Assembly: GCA_015056415.1 (NCBI GenBank)
Contig: SVGJ01000009.1
Location: 1-46,043, forward strand
Source of the DNA: Clostridiales bacterium
Lineage (GTDB): Bacteria > Bacillota > Clostridia > Christensenellales > Aristaeellaceae
Reading direction: 5' to 3'
DNA: 46,043 bases
Shown: positions 33,781 to 40,723 of the stretch, piece by piece
Layout of the letters: each line of letters starts with the position of its first letter
Numbering within the stretch: the stretch's first letter is position 1
Made by a program: the position numbers and the translations under genes
The notes under the pieces: generated by a model
Databases searched by the model: none
Told to the model about the DNA's origin: nothing
What the model saw: only the letters and a program-made list of their open reading frames with translations

Positions 33781-34542
33781 TCACAGCTTCTCTTCGGCGT
33801 AAACGATGATCTCCAGGGGATCCCGGGTCACGGGGTGCTGCCAGCAATCGCCGTCGAAGTAGTGATAGGGCTGGTCGTTTTCACGCTGACCGGAGAGCAG
33901 CTCCTCGCAGCCTCGGAGCTGATTGTCCAGCAGGGATTTATCCAGAAAGCCCTGGGCGTGACCGGTGAGGATGTGATCGAACTCGTGGCCGTGGGCGGCA
34001 TTGAGGGCGGCGTAGGTGTCGCGGATCTGGGCGATGGGCAGGCTCTCGTCCAGCTGGGCCCACAGGTGGGGGATCACGCCGTCGCCGGAGAAGAGCAGGC
34101 GGTCCTGACGGTCAAGCAGGCCGATGGAGCCCGCCGTGTGACCGCGCAGGCACACGACCTCCAGCTCCAGGCCGCCCAGGTCGAACACATGGCCAACCGC
34201 CACCTCGCGGAAGGGGCAGGCCTTCAGGCCACGCTTGTCATACTCCTCCTGGAACATGGCGAAGTGCTCCGCGGCCAGGGGAAGGTCGGCAGGGTGGATG
34301 TAGGCCTCCTCAAAGAAGGCGTTGCCGTAGATGTGGTCGCAGTGGCCGTGGGTATTCACCACCAGCAGCGGCAGGTCGGTGAGGGTGCGGACAATGGCGT
34401 GCAGGTCCTCCATACCGTTGACGGTATCGATGACCATGGCCCTTTCCGTGCCGCAGATGACGTAGCAGGTGCTTTCGCCCGCGTCGTCGATGAGGTAGAG
34501 GTGGGGCAGAAGCCGGGTGATGCTGGCGCGCTGGTTGCTCAT
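33781..34542 (-). CDS. MBL-fold metallohydrolase
   Basis: A 253-residue metallo-beta-lactamase-fold hydrolase. Metal ligands: H65-G-H67-C-D69-H70 (THGHCDH), RGHTAGSIGLLD, SGDGVIP and LTGHAQGF. A partner of the dehydrogenase upstream (12-nt gap) and the deaminase downstream. Strong AAGGAGG precedes the start. The N-terminal LLPHLYLIDDAGESTCYVICG is typical of the glyoxalase-II/lactonase-like branch. Substrate unknown; association with a hydroxyacid dehydrogenase suggests thioester or lactone hydrolysis, which is inference. Confidence 0.9.
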   Translation of the reverse strand: MSNQRASITRLLPHLYLIDDAGESTCYVICGTERAMVIDTVNGMEDLHAIVRTLTDLPLLVVNTHGHCDHIYGNAFFEEAYIHPADLPLAAEHFAMFQEEYDKRGLKACPFREVAVGHVFDLGGLELEVVCLRGHTAGSIGLLDRQDRLLFSGDGVIPHLWAQLDESLPIAQIRDTYAALNAAHGHEFDHILTGHAQGFLDKSLLDNQLRGCEELLSGQRENDQPYHYFDGDCWQHPVTRDPLEIIVYAEEKL

Positions 34543-34554
34543 GGGCGATCCTCC

Positions 34555-35514
34555 TTAGTAGCCGATACGCCTGTCCACCACATGGGTCAGGGGCTGGCCC
34601 TTGCCGTAGCGGTCCAGGTTTTCGGTAATGATGCGGTAGATGGATTCTCCGTTGACGGTATCCTCGTTCCTGCCGGAGATGTGGGGCGTGATGATCACAT
34701 TCTCCATATGCCACAGCGGGCTTAAGGAGGGGAGCGGCTCCGCCTCGGCTACGTCCAGCACGGCGCCGGCGATGCGGCGCTCAAGCAATGCCTGGGCAAG
34801 GGCGGCTTCATCCAGGGTGGAACCACGGCCGCAGTTGACGATGATGGTACGCTCGTCCATGTGGGCGATGATCTCCTCATTCACCATGTGCCGGGTGGCG
34901 GGGGTGCCGGGCAGCGCCATGACCACAGCGTCCACGTCGGTGACGGCCTGGGCCAGCTGGTCGGAGGGATAGACCTCGTCGAAATCGGCGGGAATGTCCC
35001 CGGCGGTGCGGCGTACGCCCCGGATGGTGGCGCCCATGGCTTTGGCGATATGGGCAAACCGGCTGCCGATATCGCCCATGCCCACCACGGTGATGGTGCT
35101 GCCCCAGACGCTGCGGCACTGGCCCACCCGCTGCCACAGCTTGTCACGCTGGTTGGCGGCATAGGCGGGCATCAGGCGGAAGAGCATCATCAGCCCGGTA
35201 AGCATATACTCGGCAATGGCGACGCCAAAGGCGCCGGAGCAGTTGGTGAGCAGAGCGTCTTCATTGGCCCATTTCGCGGCGCAGAGCTTATCCACGCCGG
35301 CATAGGCCGTCTGCATCCATTTCAGGGCGGGGAGCTGCGTGAGAAGCTCCGGGGGGAAATTGCCGATGAGCACCTCACAGTCCTGCAATTCGCAGGCCTG
35401 GGGCGTTGCGTCATCGGCATACCATAGGGGCGTGAGCCCGGCGGACAAGGCCAGGGCGTTGAGCTGCTCCTGCTGCTCCGGGCGGAGGAACAGATGACGG
35501 AATGCGATCTTCAC
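34555..35514 (-). CDS. D-2-hydroxyacid dehydrogenase (NAD-dependent)
   Basis: A 319-residue dehydrogenase interconverting a 2-ketoacid and a D-2-hydroxyacid. Rossmann motif VVGMGDIGSR (143-152), catalytic Arg in VNCGRGSTLDE, Glu in DVAEAEPLP and His in TPHISGR. It resembles the GhrA/YcdW-like short glyoxylate-hydroxypyruvate group, but specificity is not readable. The GTG at 35514 is chosen because AAAGGAG lies 7 nt upstream and the protein then begins with the usual KIAFRHLFL strand; the in-frame ATG at 35607 would read through the promoter. First gene of a three-gene operon. Confidence 0.92.
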   Translation of the reverse strand: MKIAFRHLFLRPEQQEQLNALALSAGLTPLWYADDATPQACELQDCEVLIGNFPPELLTQLPALKWMQTAYAGVDKLCAAKWANEDALLTNCSGAFGVAIAEYMLTGLMMLFRLMPAYAANQRDKLWQRVGQCRSVWGSTITVVGMGDIGSRFAHIAKAMGATIRGVRRTAGDIPADFDEVYPSDQLAQAVTDVDAVVMALPGTPATRHMVNEEIIAHMDERTIIVNCGRGSTLDEAALAQALLERRIAGAVLDVAEAEPLPSLSPLWHMENVIITPHISGRNEDTVNGESIYRIITENLDRYGKGQPLTHVVDRRIGY

Positions 35515-35542
35515 ATGGATTCTCCTTTGATTTGTTGATCCC

Positions 35543-35571
35543 ATTATACAGGAAGTAGATTTTTGTTTCAA
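35543..35571 (-). promoter_or_regulatory. SigA promoter of the hydroxyacid dehydrogenase operon
   Basis: On the minus strand TTGAAA (35571-35566), 17-bp spacer, perfect TATAAT (35548-35543). The divergent TetM-like gene must use this same 129-bp gap, but no equally clear plus-strand promoter is seen. Confidence 0.82.
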
Positions 35572-35643
35572 GGGATAAAAGGGTTTATGCACTTGATGAC
35601 GAATCATTCAACAGACGAGGCTGAAAAGGAGATACAAACGAGC

Positions 35644-37572
35644 ATGCAGCTGCGGAATATCGGCATTTTTGCCCATGTGGATGCGGGCAAGACCACGCTG
35701 TCGGAGCATCTGCTGATGCACGCGGGGGCGATCCGCCAGGCGGGCAGCGTGGATAGCGGTACCACCCGCACGGATAACCTGCCTGTGGAACGCAGGCGGG
35801 GCATATCGGTGAAGGCCAGCTGTGTGAGCCTTGCGTGGCAGGGGACGGTCATCAATCTGATCGATACCCCCGGACACGTGGATTTCTCCGCCGAGGTGGA
35901 GCGATCCCTGTGGGCGTTGGACGGCGCGGTGCTGGTGGTTTGCGCCAAGGAGGGCGTGCAGCCCCAGACGGAGGTGCTCTTCGAGGCGCTGCATCGGCAG
36001 AAGGTGCCTACGGTGATCTTCATCAACAAGACCGACCTGGAGGGCGCCGACGCTGCCCGAACGCTGCGGCAGCTCCGGCGCAGGCTTTCCCCGGCCGTGG
36101 TGCCGGCAGAGGACGTCTCCGCCATGACAGAAGCCGTCTGCGAGCAGGACGATGAGCTGCTGGAGAGATACTTCTCTGGCGAAGAGATGGACGAGGCGAT
36201 CATCCGGCAAAGATTTACCGATCTGGCCCGGACAGGCGTACTGTATCCGGCGTTCACCGGCTCTGCCCTGCGGGATGAAGGCGTACTGGCTGTGCTGGAT
36301 GCCATTGTGAAATATCTGCCCCCGCCGGAAACGATGGAGGAGCTGTGCGGTGTGGCCTTCGCCGCCCAGCAGGACAGAGTGCTGGGCCGGGGCGTGTGGA
36401 TGCGCCTGTACGGCGGCCAGCTGGAGAACCGCGCGGCCGTCACGCTGCCAGCGGGAGTGGATCCCATCACCGGCGAGACCCGCTGGGTGCAGCGCAAGGT
36501 GACGCAGATCAAGTCCGTCTCCGGCAGCGACGCGGGCGCGCTGCGCGCCGGGGAGATCGGCATTGTGTATGGCCTGGGGGATATCCGCATCGGCCACGTG
36601 CTGGGCAATGAGAAGCTCCTGCCCCGCCGGGTGGAGCCGGGCCTTCTGCGTACGCCGCTGATCACCGTGCAGGTGATCCCCGACAAGCCCGAGGAGATGC
36701 AGGCCCTGCGCCTCGCCTGCGAGACCCTGGCGGGCGAGGATCCGCTCCTGCAGGCTCACTATGCCCGGAACCTCAACGAGATGCAGCTTCATGTGATGGG
36801 CGCCATTCAGCTGGAGATATTGCAGGAGCTGCTGGACACACGCTTCGGGCTGAAGGTCACCTTCTCCCAGCCCACGGTGATCTATCGCGAAACCGTTGCG
36901 CAAACAACCAACGGCTTCGTGGCCTACACCTGGCCCAAACCCTGCTGGGCGATCATGGATTTCACCATCGAGCCCGCGCCCCGGGGCAGCGGCGTGACCT
37001 TTGCCTCGGTGGCCCCGGTGAAGGACATTGCCCTGCATTATCAGCATCAGGTGGAGCAGGCGCTGCCCCTGGCCCTGGCTCAGGGCCGCCTGGGCTGGCC
37101 GGTGACGGACGTAAAAATCACGCTGAATGGCGGCAGTCACCATCAGTTCCACACCCACCCCCTGGATTTCATCGTGGCTACGCCCATGGGTATTCAGGAC
37201 GGATTGCGCCGGGGCGGCAGCGTGCTGCTGGAGCCCATCCTGGATGTAAAGTTCCTGCTTCCGCCGGAATGCGTTGGCCGCGTCATGAGCGATGTGGCCA
37301 CCATGCGGGGCGAGGTCACCGAGACCGTCACCGATGACGACCGGGTGATCCTCACCGCTACGCTGCCGGTGCAGACCAGCATGGACTACGCTTCCACGCT
37401 GGCGTCTCTCTCCAGCGGCCGGGGCGGCATGAGCATCCGGCTCAAGGGCTACCGGGAATGCCCGCTGGAGCTGGGCGCTACCACGCCCCGCCGGGGCGTT
37501 GATCCCCTGGACACGAGCAAGTATATCCTGGCCGCCAGAAGCGCGCTGGAAGGCGGCATATTTGATTATTAA
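35644..37572 (+). CDS. TetM-like ribosomal-protection-family translation GTPase
   Basis: A 642-residue EF-G-like GTPase closest to Tet(M)/Tet(O)-type proteins. G1 AHVDAGKTT (10-18), a switch region with GSVDSGTTRTDNLPVERRRGIS, G3 DTPGHVDF, G4 NKTD, then domains II-V ending TSKYILAARSALEGG. The N-terminus matches Tet(M) well. In domain IV, the loop that in Tet(M) carries the Ser-Pro-Val tip reads HHQFHTHPLDF here, without that proline by my alignment, so tetracycline resistance should not be assumed; a housekeeping paralogue or factor for another stress is possible. The start follows AAGGAGA; in-frame ATGs upstream lie in the promoter gap. Confidence 0.88.
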   Translation: MQLRNIGIFAHVDAGKTTLSEHLLMHAGAIRQAGSVDSGTTRTDNLPVERRRGISVKASCVSLAWQGTVINLIDTPGHVDFSAEVERSLWALDGAVLVVCAKEGVQPQTEVLFEALHRQKVPTVIFINKTDLEGADAARTLRQLRRRLSPAVVPAEDVSAMTEAVCEQDDELLERYFSGEEMDEAIIRQRFTDLARTGVLYPAFTGSALRDEGVLAVLDAIVKYLPPPETMEELCGVAFAAQQDRVLGRGVWMRLYGGQLENRAAVTLPAGVDPITGETRWVQRKVTQIKSVSGSDAGALRAGEIGIVYGLGDIRIGHVLGNEKLLPRRVEPGLLRTPLITVQVIPDKPEEMQALRLACETLAGEDPLLQAHYARNLNEMQLHVMGAIQLEILQELLDTRFGLKVTFSQPTVIYRETVAQTTNGFVAYTWPKPCWAIMDFTIEPAPRGSGVTFASVAPVKDIALHYQHQVEQALPLALAQGRLGWPVTDVKITLNGGSHHQFHTHPLDFIVATPMGIQDGLRRGGSVLLEPILDVKFLLPPECVGRVMSDVATMRGEVTETVTDDDRVILTATLPVQTSMDYASTLASLSSGRGGMSIRLKGYRECPLELGATTPRRGVDPLDTSKYILAARSALEGGIFDY

Positions 37573-37584
37573 GGAGGTATTCCC

Positions 37585-38478
37585 ATGGATCGCCGTTCCC
37601 TTTCTTCCGATCATATCACCCGTGCCTACATCGACAGCCTGCTGGTGGAGGTCCGCCACCTGGATGCCGTGCTGCCCGATACCACCCTGAACCTCTACGG
37701 CAAGACCTTCAGCACCCCGGTGATGACCGCCGCGCTCTCTCACATGGCCAATACCTATCCCGACGGCATGAAGGAAATGGCGCTGGGCGCTAAAATGGCG
37801 GACGCCGTGTGCTTCAGCGGCATGGGCCCCAATGACGAGTTCCGCCGCATGGTGGACACCGGCGCGGACGTGATCAAGATCATCAAGCCCTATGCCGACC
37901 GTGACAGCGTTCACGAGAAGATCCGCCTGGCCGAGGAGCTGGGCTGCCTGGCCGTGGGTATCGATATCGACCATGCCTTCAGCCGCAAGGGCTATGACGA
38001 GATCGAGGGCATGGAGATGCGCCCCGTGACCACCAGGGAACTGGCGGAATTGGTGAAGATGACCAAGCTGCCCTTTGTCATCAAGGGTGTACTGAGTCGC
38101 CAGGACGCCCGCAAGTGCCTGGACGCCGGTGTGCAGGGCATGGTGGTCTCCCATCACAACGGACGCATCGATTGCGCCGTGCCCCCGCTGATGATCCTGC
38201 CGGAGATCCTGCAGGAAACCGAAGGCAAGGTGCCGCTGTTTGTGGACTGCAGCATGCAGTCCGGCCTGGACGCATTCAAGGCCCTGGCCCTGGGCGCCAC
38301 GGGCGTGTGCGTCGGCCGTCCGCTGATGCCCCGCCTGAAGGAAAAGGGCGCGGAAGGCGTGCGTGAGGTGATCGAAGAGATCACCAAGGAGCTGCGCTAT
38401 ACCATGACCCAGACAGCCACCCCCGACCTCGATCATTTTGATCCTACTGTGGTGCGCAACAGCATCCATCATTGGTAA
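37585..38478 (+). CDS. FMN-dependent alpha-hydroxyacid oxidoreductase family protein
   Basis: A 297-residue TIM-barrel flavoprotein of the lactate oxidase/glycolate oxidase group, shorter than the classical ~350-residue enzymes. Seen: FSTPVMTAALSHMANTYPDG (N-terminal FMN region), LPFVIKGVLSRQDARKCLDAG (FMN-binding Lys), VVSHHNGR (catalytic His-His-x-Gly-Arg region) and TGVCVGRPLM. It starts 12 nt after the TetM-like gene with AAGGAGG, and the isomerase-like gene follows 18 nt later. Its substrate, perhaps a sugar acid or 2-hydroxyacid, is unknown. Confidence 0.87.
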   Translation: MDRRSLSSDHITRAYIDSLLVEVRHLDAVLPDTTLNLYGKTFSTPVMTAALSHMANTYPDGMKEMALGAKMADAVCFSGMGPNDEFRRMVDTGADVIKIIKPYADRDSVHEKIRLAEELGCLAVGIDIDHAFSRKGYDEIEGMEMRPVTTRELAELVKMTKLPFVIKGVLSRQDARKCLDAGVQGMVVSHHNGRIDCAVPPLMILPEILQETEGKVPLFVDCSMQSGLDAFKALALGATGVCVGRPLMPRLKEKGAEGVREVIEEITKELRYTMTQTATPDLDHFDPTVVRNSIHHW

Positions 38479-38496
38479 TAGAAGGAGGAAAGCATT

Positions 38497-39336
38497 ATGC
38501 GTCTTGGCGGTTCTGTGATGAAACCCTATAACAGCCCCTCGGAATGGCTGGCCCATGTGAAGGAATATGGCTACAGCGCGGTGATCTTCCCCGTGGATTC
38601 CACCGCGCCCAGGCAGGTGTGGAAGGATTACCTGCAGTGCGCGAAGGATAACGACCTGCTCATCGGCGAGGTGGGCATCTGGCGCAATGTGATGGCCCGG
38701 GACGAGAAGGAGCGTCAGGCGGCGCTGGACTACTCCTACCGGCAGATGGAGCTGGCTGAGGAGGTGGGCGCCAATTGCTGCGTGAATATCTCCGGCTCGG
38801 TGGGCACGCTGTGGGATGGCTACCACCCCGCCAATGCCTCCCGTCAGGTGTATGATATCATCGTGGAGACCAGCCAGAAGATCATCGATACGGTGAAGCC
38901 CACCCGCACCAGCTACTCCCTGGAGCCCATGCCCTGGATGTGCCCCGAATCCCCCGAAGAGTACCTGCAGCTGATCAAGGATGTGGATCGTCCCGCCTTC
39001 AAGGCTCACCTGGACTATTGCAACATGATCAACGGCCTGGACCGCTACCGTGATTCCGACGCCTTCATCCGCAAGTGCTTCGACCTGCTGAAGGAGCATA
39101 TCGTCAGCATCCATGCCAAGGACGTGCTTCTGCGGGACGGCGCGCTGCCCATCGTGATCGAGGAGATCCAGCCTGGTCAGGGCGGCATCGACCTGGCGCT
39201 GGTCTGTGCCGAGGCGGAGAAGCTGGGCGCGGATATCCCCGTGTATGTGGAGCATCTGCCTGATCATGCCTCTTACATGGCGGCGGCCGCCACCATGCGG
39301 GAGGCAGCCAGGAAGGCCGGCGTATTCTGCAAATAA
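38497..39336 (+). CDS. Sugar phosphate isomerase/epimerase-like TIM-barrel protein
   Basis: A 279-residue xylose-isomerase-like TIM barrel (AP endonuclease 2 family). Supporting residues: SYSLEPMPWMCPESPEEYLQLI with a metal-ligand Glu, HLDYCNMI, SIHAKDVLL (metal His) and a terminal YVEHLPDHASY. GAAGGAGG precedes the start. Paired with the FMN oxidoreductase, it suggests a small catabolic module for a sugar acid or polyol; the reaction is not identifiable. A palindromic terminator follows. Confidence 0.88.
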   Translation: MRLGGSVMKPYNSPSEWLAHVKEYGYSAVIFPVDSTAPRQVWKDYLQCAKDNDLLIGEVGIWRNVMARDEKERQAALDYSYRQMELAEEVGANCCVNISGSVGTLWDGYHPANASRQVYDIIVETSQKIIDTVKPTRTSYSLEPMPWMCPESPEEYLQLIKDVDRPAFKAHLDYCNMINGLDRYRDSDAFIRKCFDLLKEHIVSIHAKDVLLRDGALPIVIEEIQPGQGGIDLALVCAEAEKLGADIPVYVEHLPDHASYMAAAATMREAARKAGVFCK

Positions 39337-39350
39337 GTGAACAACGAAAA

Positions 39351-39375
39351 AAGTGGCCCTTTGGCCACTTTTTTT
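39351..39375. terminator. Bidirectional terminator between the isomerase-like gene and def
   Basis: The stem AAGTGGCC/GGCCACTT with loop CTTT is flanked by A on the left and T on the right, extending to AACGAAAA...TTTTCGTT, so both convergent transcripts end here. Confidence 0.9.
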
Positions 39376-39377
39376 CG

Positions 39378-39788
39378 TTATATCAGGATCCCCTCGCAGT
39401 GATCTACCTCATGCTGGATGATCTGCGCCGCGTATCCGCTGAAGCGCTGCTGGCGGGGCTTGAAGTCCATGTCCTGAAAGCTGACGTCGATCTCCTGATA
39501 GCGGGTAGTCTTCCGTACACCTGCCAGAGAGAGGCAGCCTTCCTCGGCCTGGTAGGGGCCGGATTTCTTTGTGATCACCGGGTTTATCAGCACCATGGGC
39601 GCGAAACCCGCGTTGATCACGATGATCCGCTTATGCACGCCGATCATATTGGCGGCCATACCCACGCAGCCATCCGCATGGGCGTGGAGGGTGTCCAGCA
39701 GATCAAGGGCCACCTGTTTGTCGGCGGCGGTGGCAGGGGCGGAGGGCTGGGCCAGGAAGAGGGGATCGTGCATAATGGGTCGGATCAT
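39378..39788 (-). CDS. def: Peptide deformylase with altered motif I
   Basis: A 136-residue deformylase removing the N-formyl group from nascent proteins. Motif II EGCLS (83-87, metal Cys) and motif III HEVDH (126-130) are intact. Motif I reads GMAANMIG (43-50) where the canonical form is GLAAPQIG: the Gln that helps stabilise the transition state is Met48. I have seen this GMAANMIG form in clostridial homologues, so it is a subfamily trait; whether it is the main deformylase is uncertain. Last gene of the cotH operon, 13 nt after bcp, with AAGGAG upstream. Confidence 0.92.
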   Translation of the reverse strand: MIRPIMHDPLFLAQPSAPATAADKQVALDLLDTLHAHADGCVGMAANMIGVHKRIIVINAGFAPMVLINPVITKKSGPYQAEEGCLSLAGVRKTTRYQEIDVSFQDMDFKPRQQRFSGYAAQIIQHEVDHCEGILI

Positions 39789-39801
39789 GATGTTTCTCCT
39801 T

Positions 39802-40260
39802 TTACTGGCGCAGGGCAGCCAGAACGTCTGCAGCGTTGGTATCGGGTTTGACCTTGGGCATCACGTGGGTGACGCGTCTGTCAGCGCCGATGATATAGGT
39901 GGTGCGTACCACACCCATGCCGGTCCTGCCGGCCATCTTTTTTTCCTGCCAAACGCCGTAAGCCTCGATGACGTTGCGCTCCGGGTCGGCAAGGAGGATG
40001 AAGGGCAGGCCGTATTTCTCCGCGAATTTCTGATGCGAAGCCACGGAATCCTTGCTCACGCCGATCACCACGACGTCCTCCGCCCTGAAGGCAGCGTAGG
40101 CCCCCGCGAAGGCGCAGGCCTGACGGGTGCAGCCGGGGGTGTTATCCCGGGGATAGAAGTAAAGCACCACGCGCTTTCCAGCGAAGTCGCTGAGGGAAAC
40201 GGTGTTGCCGTGTTGGTCGGAAAGGGTGAAATCCGGGGCGATGGCGCCGATCTCAAGCAT
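39802..40260 (-). CDS. bcp: Thiol peroxidase of the Bcp/PrxQ family
   Basis: A 152-residue peroxiredoxin reducing hydroperoxides. Peroxidatic Cys44 and resolving Cys49 in DNTPGCTRQACAF, the typical five-residue spacing of PrxQ-type Bcp. Start region LEIGAIAPDFTLSDQHG. ATG 40260 is chosen since it overlaps the end of the upstream gene by 8 nt and has AGGGAGG upstream; the in-frame start at 40323 is inside that gene. Member of the four-gene cotH-yqxD-bcp-def run. Confidence 0.94.
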   Translation of the reverse strand: MLEIGAIAPDFTLSDQHGNTVSLSDFAGKRVVLYFYPRDNTPGCTRQACAFAGAYAAFRAEDVVVIGVSKDSVASHQKFAEKYGLPFILLADPERNVIEAYGVWQEKKMAGRTGMGVVRTTYIIGADRRVTHVMPKVKPDTNAADVLAALRQ

Positions 40261-40714
40261 GGGTGTTACCTCCCTGAATGGTTTGCAGCAGTCGGGTGAA
40301 GGCCTGCTCGAAGCGCTCGTCATCTTCGCGGGAACGCTTGCGGGGGCCTTTCAGGTGATGTTTGCTGCTCTGGCGGGCCTTCCTGGACAGGTGGCGCTCC
40401 ATGAGCAGCTGGTCGATATTCTCGTTGGTATACAGTCTGCCGCTCTGGTGGATGCCGTATGCGCCCTTGCCCAGCGCCATGGCAGCCACGCCGTAATCCT
40501 GGGTGATCACCACATCGCCGGCGTGGCAGAGGTTGAACAGGGCGAAATCCACCGCGTCGGCTCCCGCGCCGATGATGCGCACCTCGCTGTAATCCGATCG
40601 CAGAATGTGGTTGGTGTCGCACAGCAGCGTTACCGGCAGGCCGAAGCGGCGGGCGATCCGCTCCACGATGTCCACCACCGGGCAGGCGTCGGCATCCACA
40701 AGGATGTTCGGCAT
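40253..40714 (-). CDS. YaiI/YqxD family protein (DUF188, UPF0178)
   Basis: A 153-residue PIN-like-fold protein of unknown function. DUF188 features: ILVDADACPVVDIVERIA at the N-terminus, VDFALFNLCHAGDVVITQDYGVAAMAL and GRLYTNENIDQLLM. The C-terminal ~40 residues are highly charged (KGPRKRSREDDERFEQAF). A nuclease-related role is suggested by the fold, not shown. It starts 9 nt after the cotH stop with AGGAGG and overlaps bcp by 8 nt. Confidence 0.92.
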   Translation of the reverse strand: MPNILVDADACPVVDIVERIARRFGLPVTLLCDTNHILRSDYSEVRIIGAGADAVDFALFNLCHAGDVVITQDYGVAAMALGKGAYGIHQSGRLYTNENIDQLLMERHLSRKARQSSKHHLKGPRKRSREDDERFEQAFTRLLQTIQGGNTHA

Positions 40715-40723
40715 GGTACCTCC

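Noticed and set aside
35644-37572. Annotating the GTPase as a tetracycline-resistance gene
   Set aside because: Family similarity is clear but the drug-site loop differs and there is no mobile context, so resistance is not supported.
35608-39267. Minus-strand ORF of 1219 codons
   Set aside because: It is antisense to the TetM-like, FMN oxidoreductase and isomerase genes, which have clear motifs and SD sites. Its His/Gly/Leu/Ala-rich translation is a typical GC-rich codon shadow.
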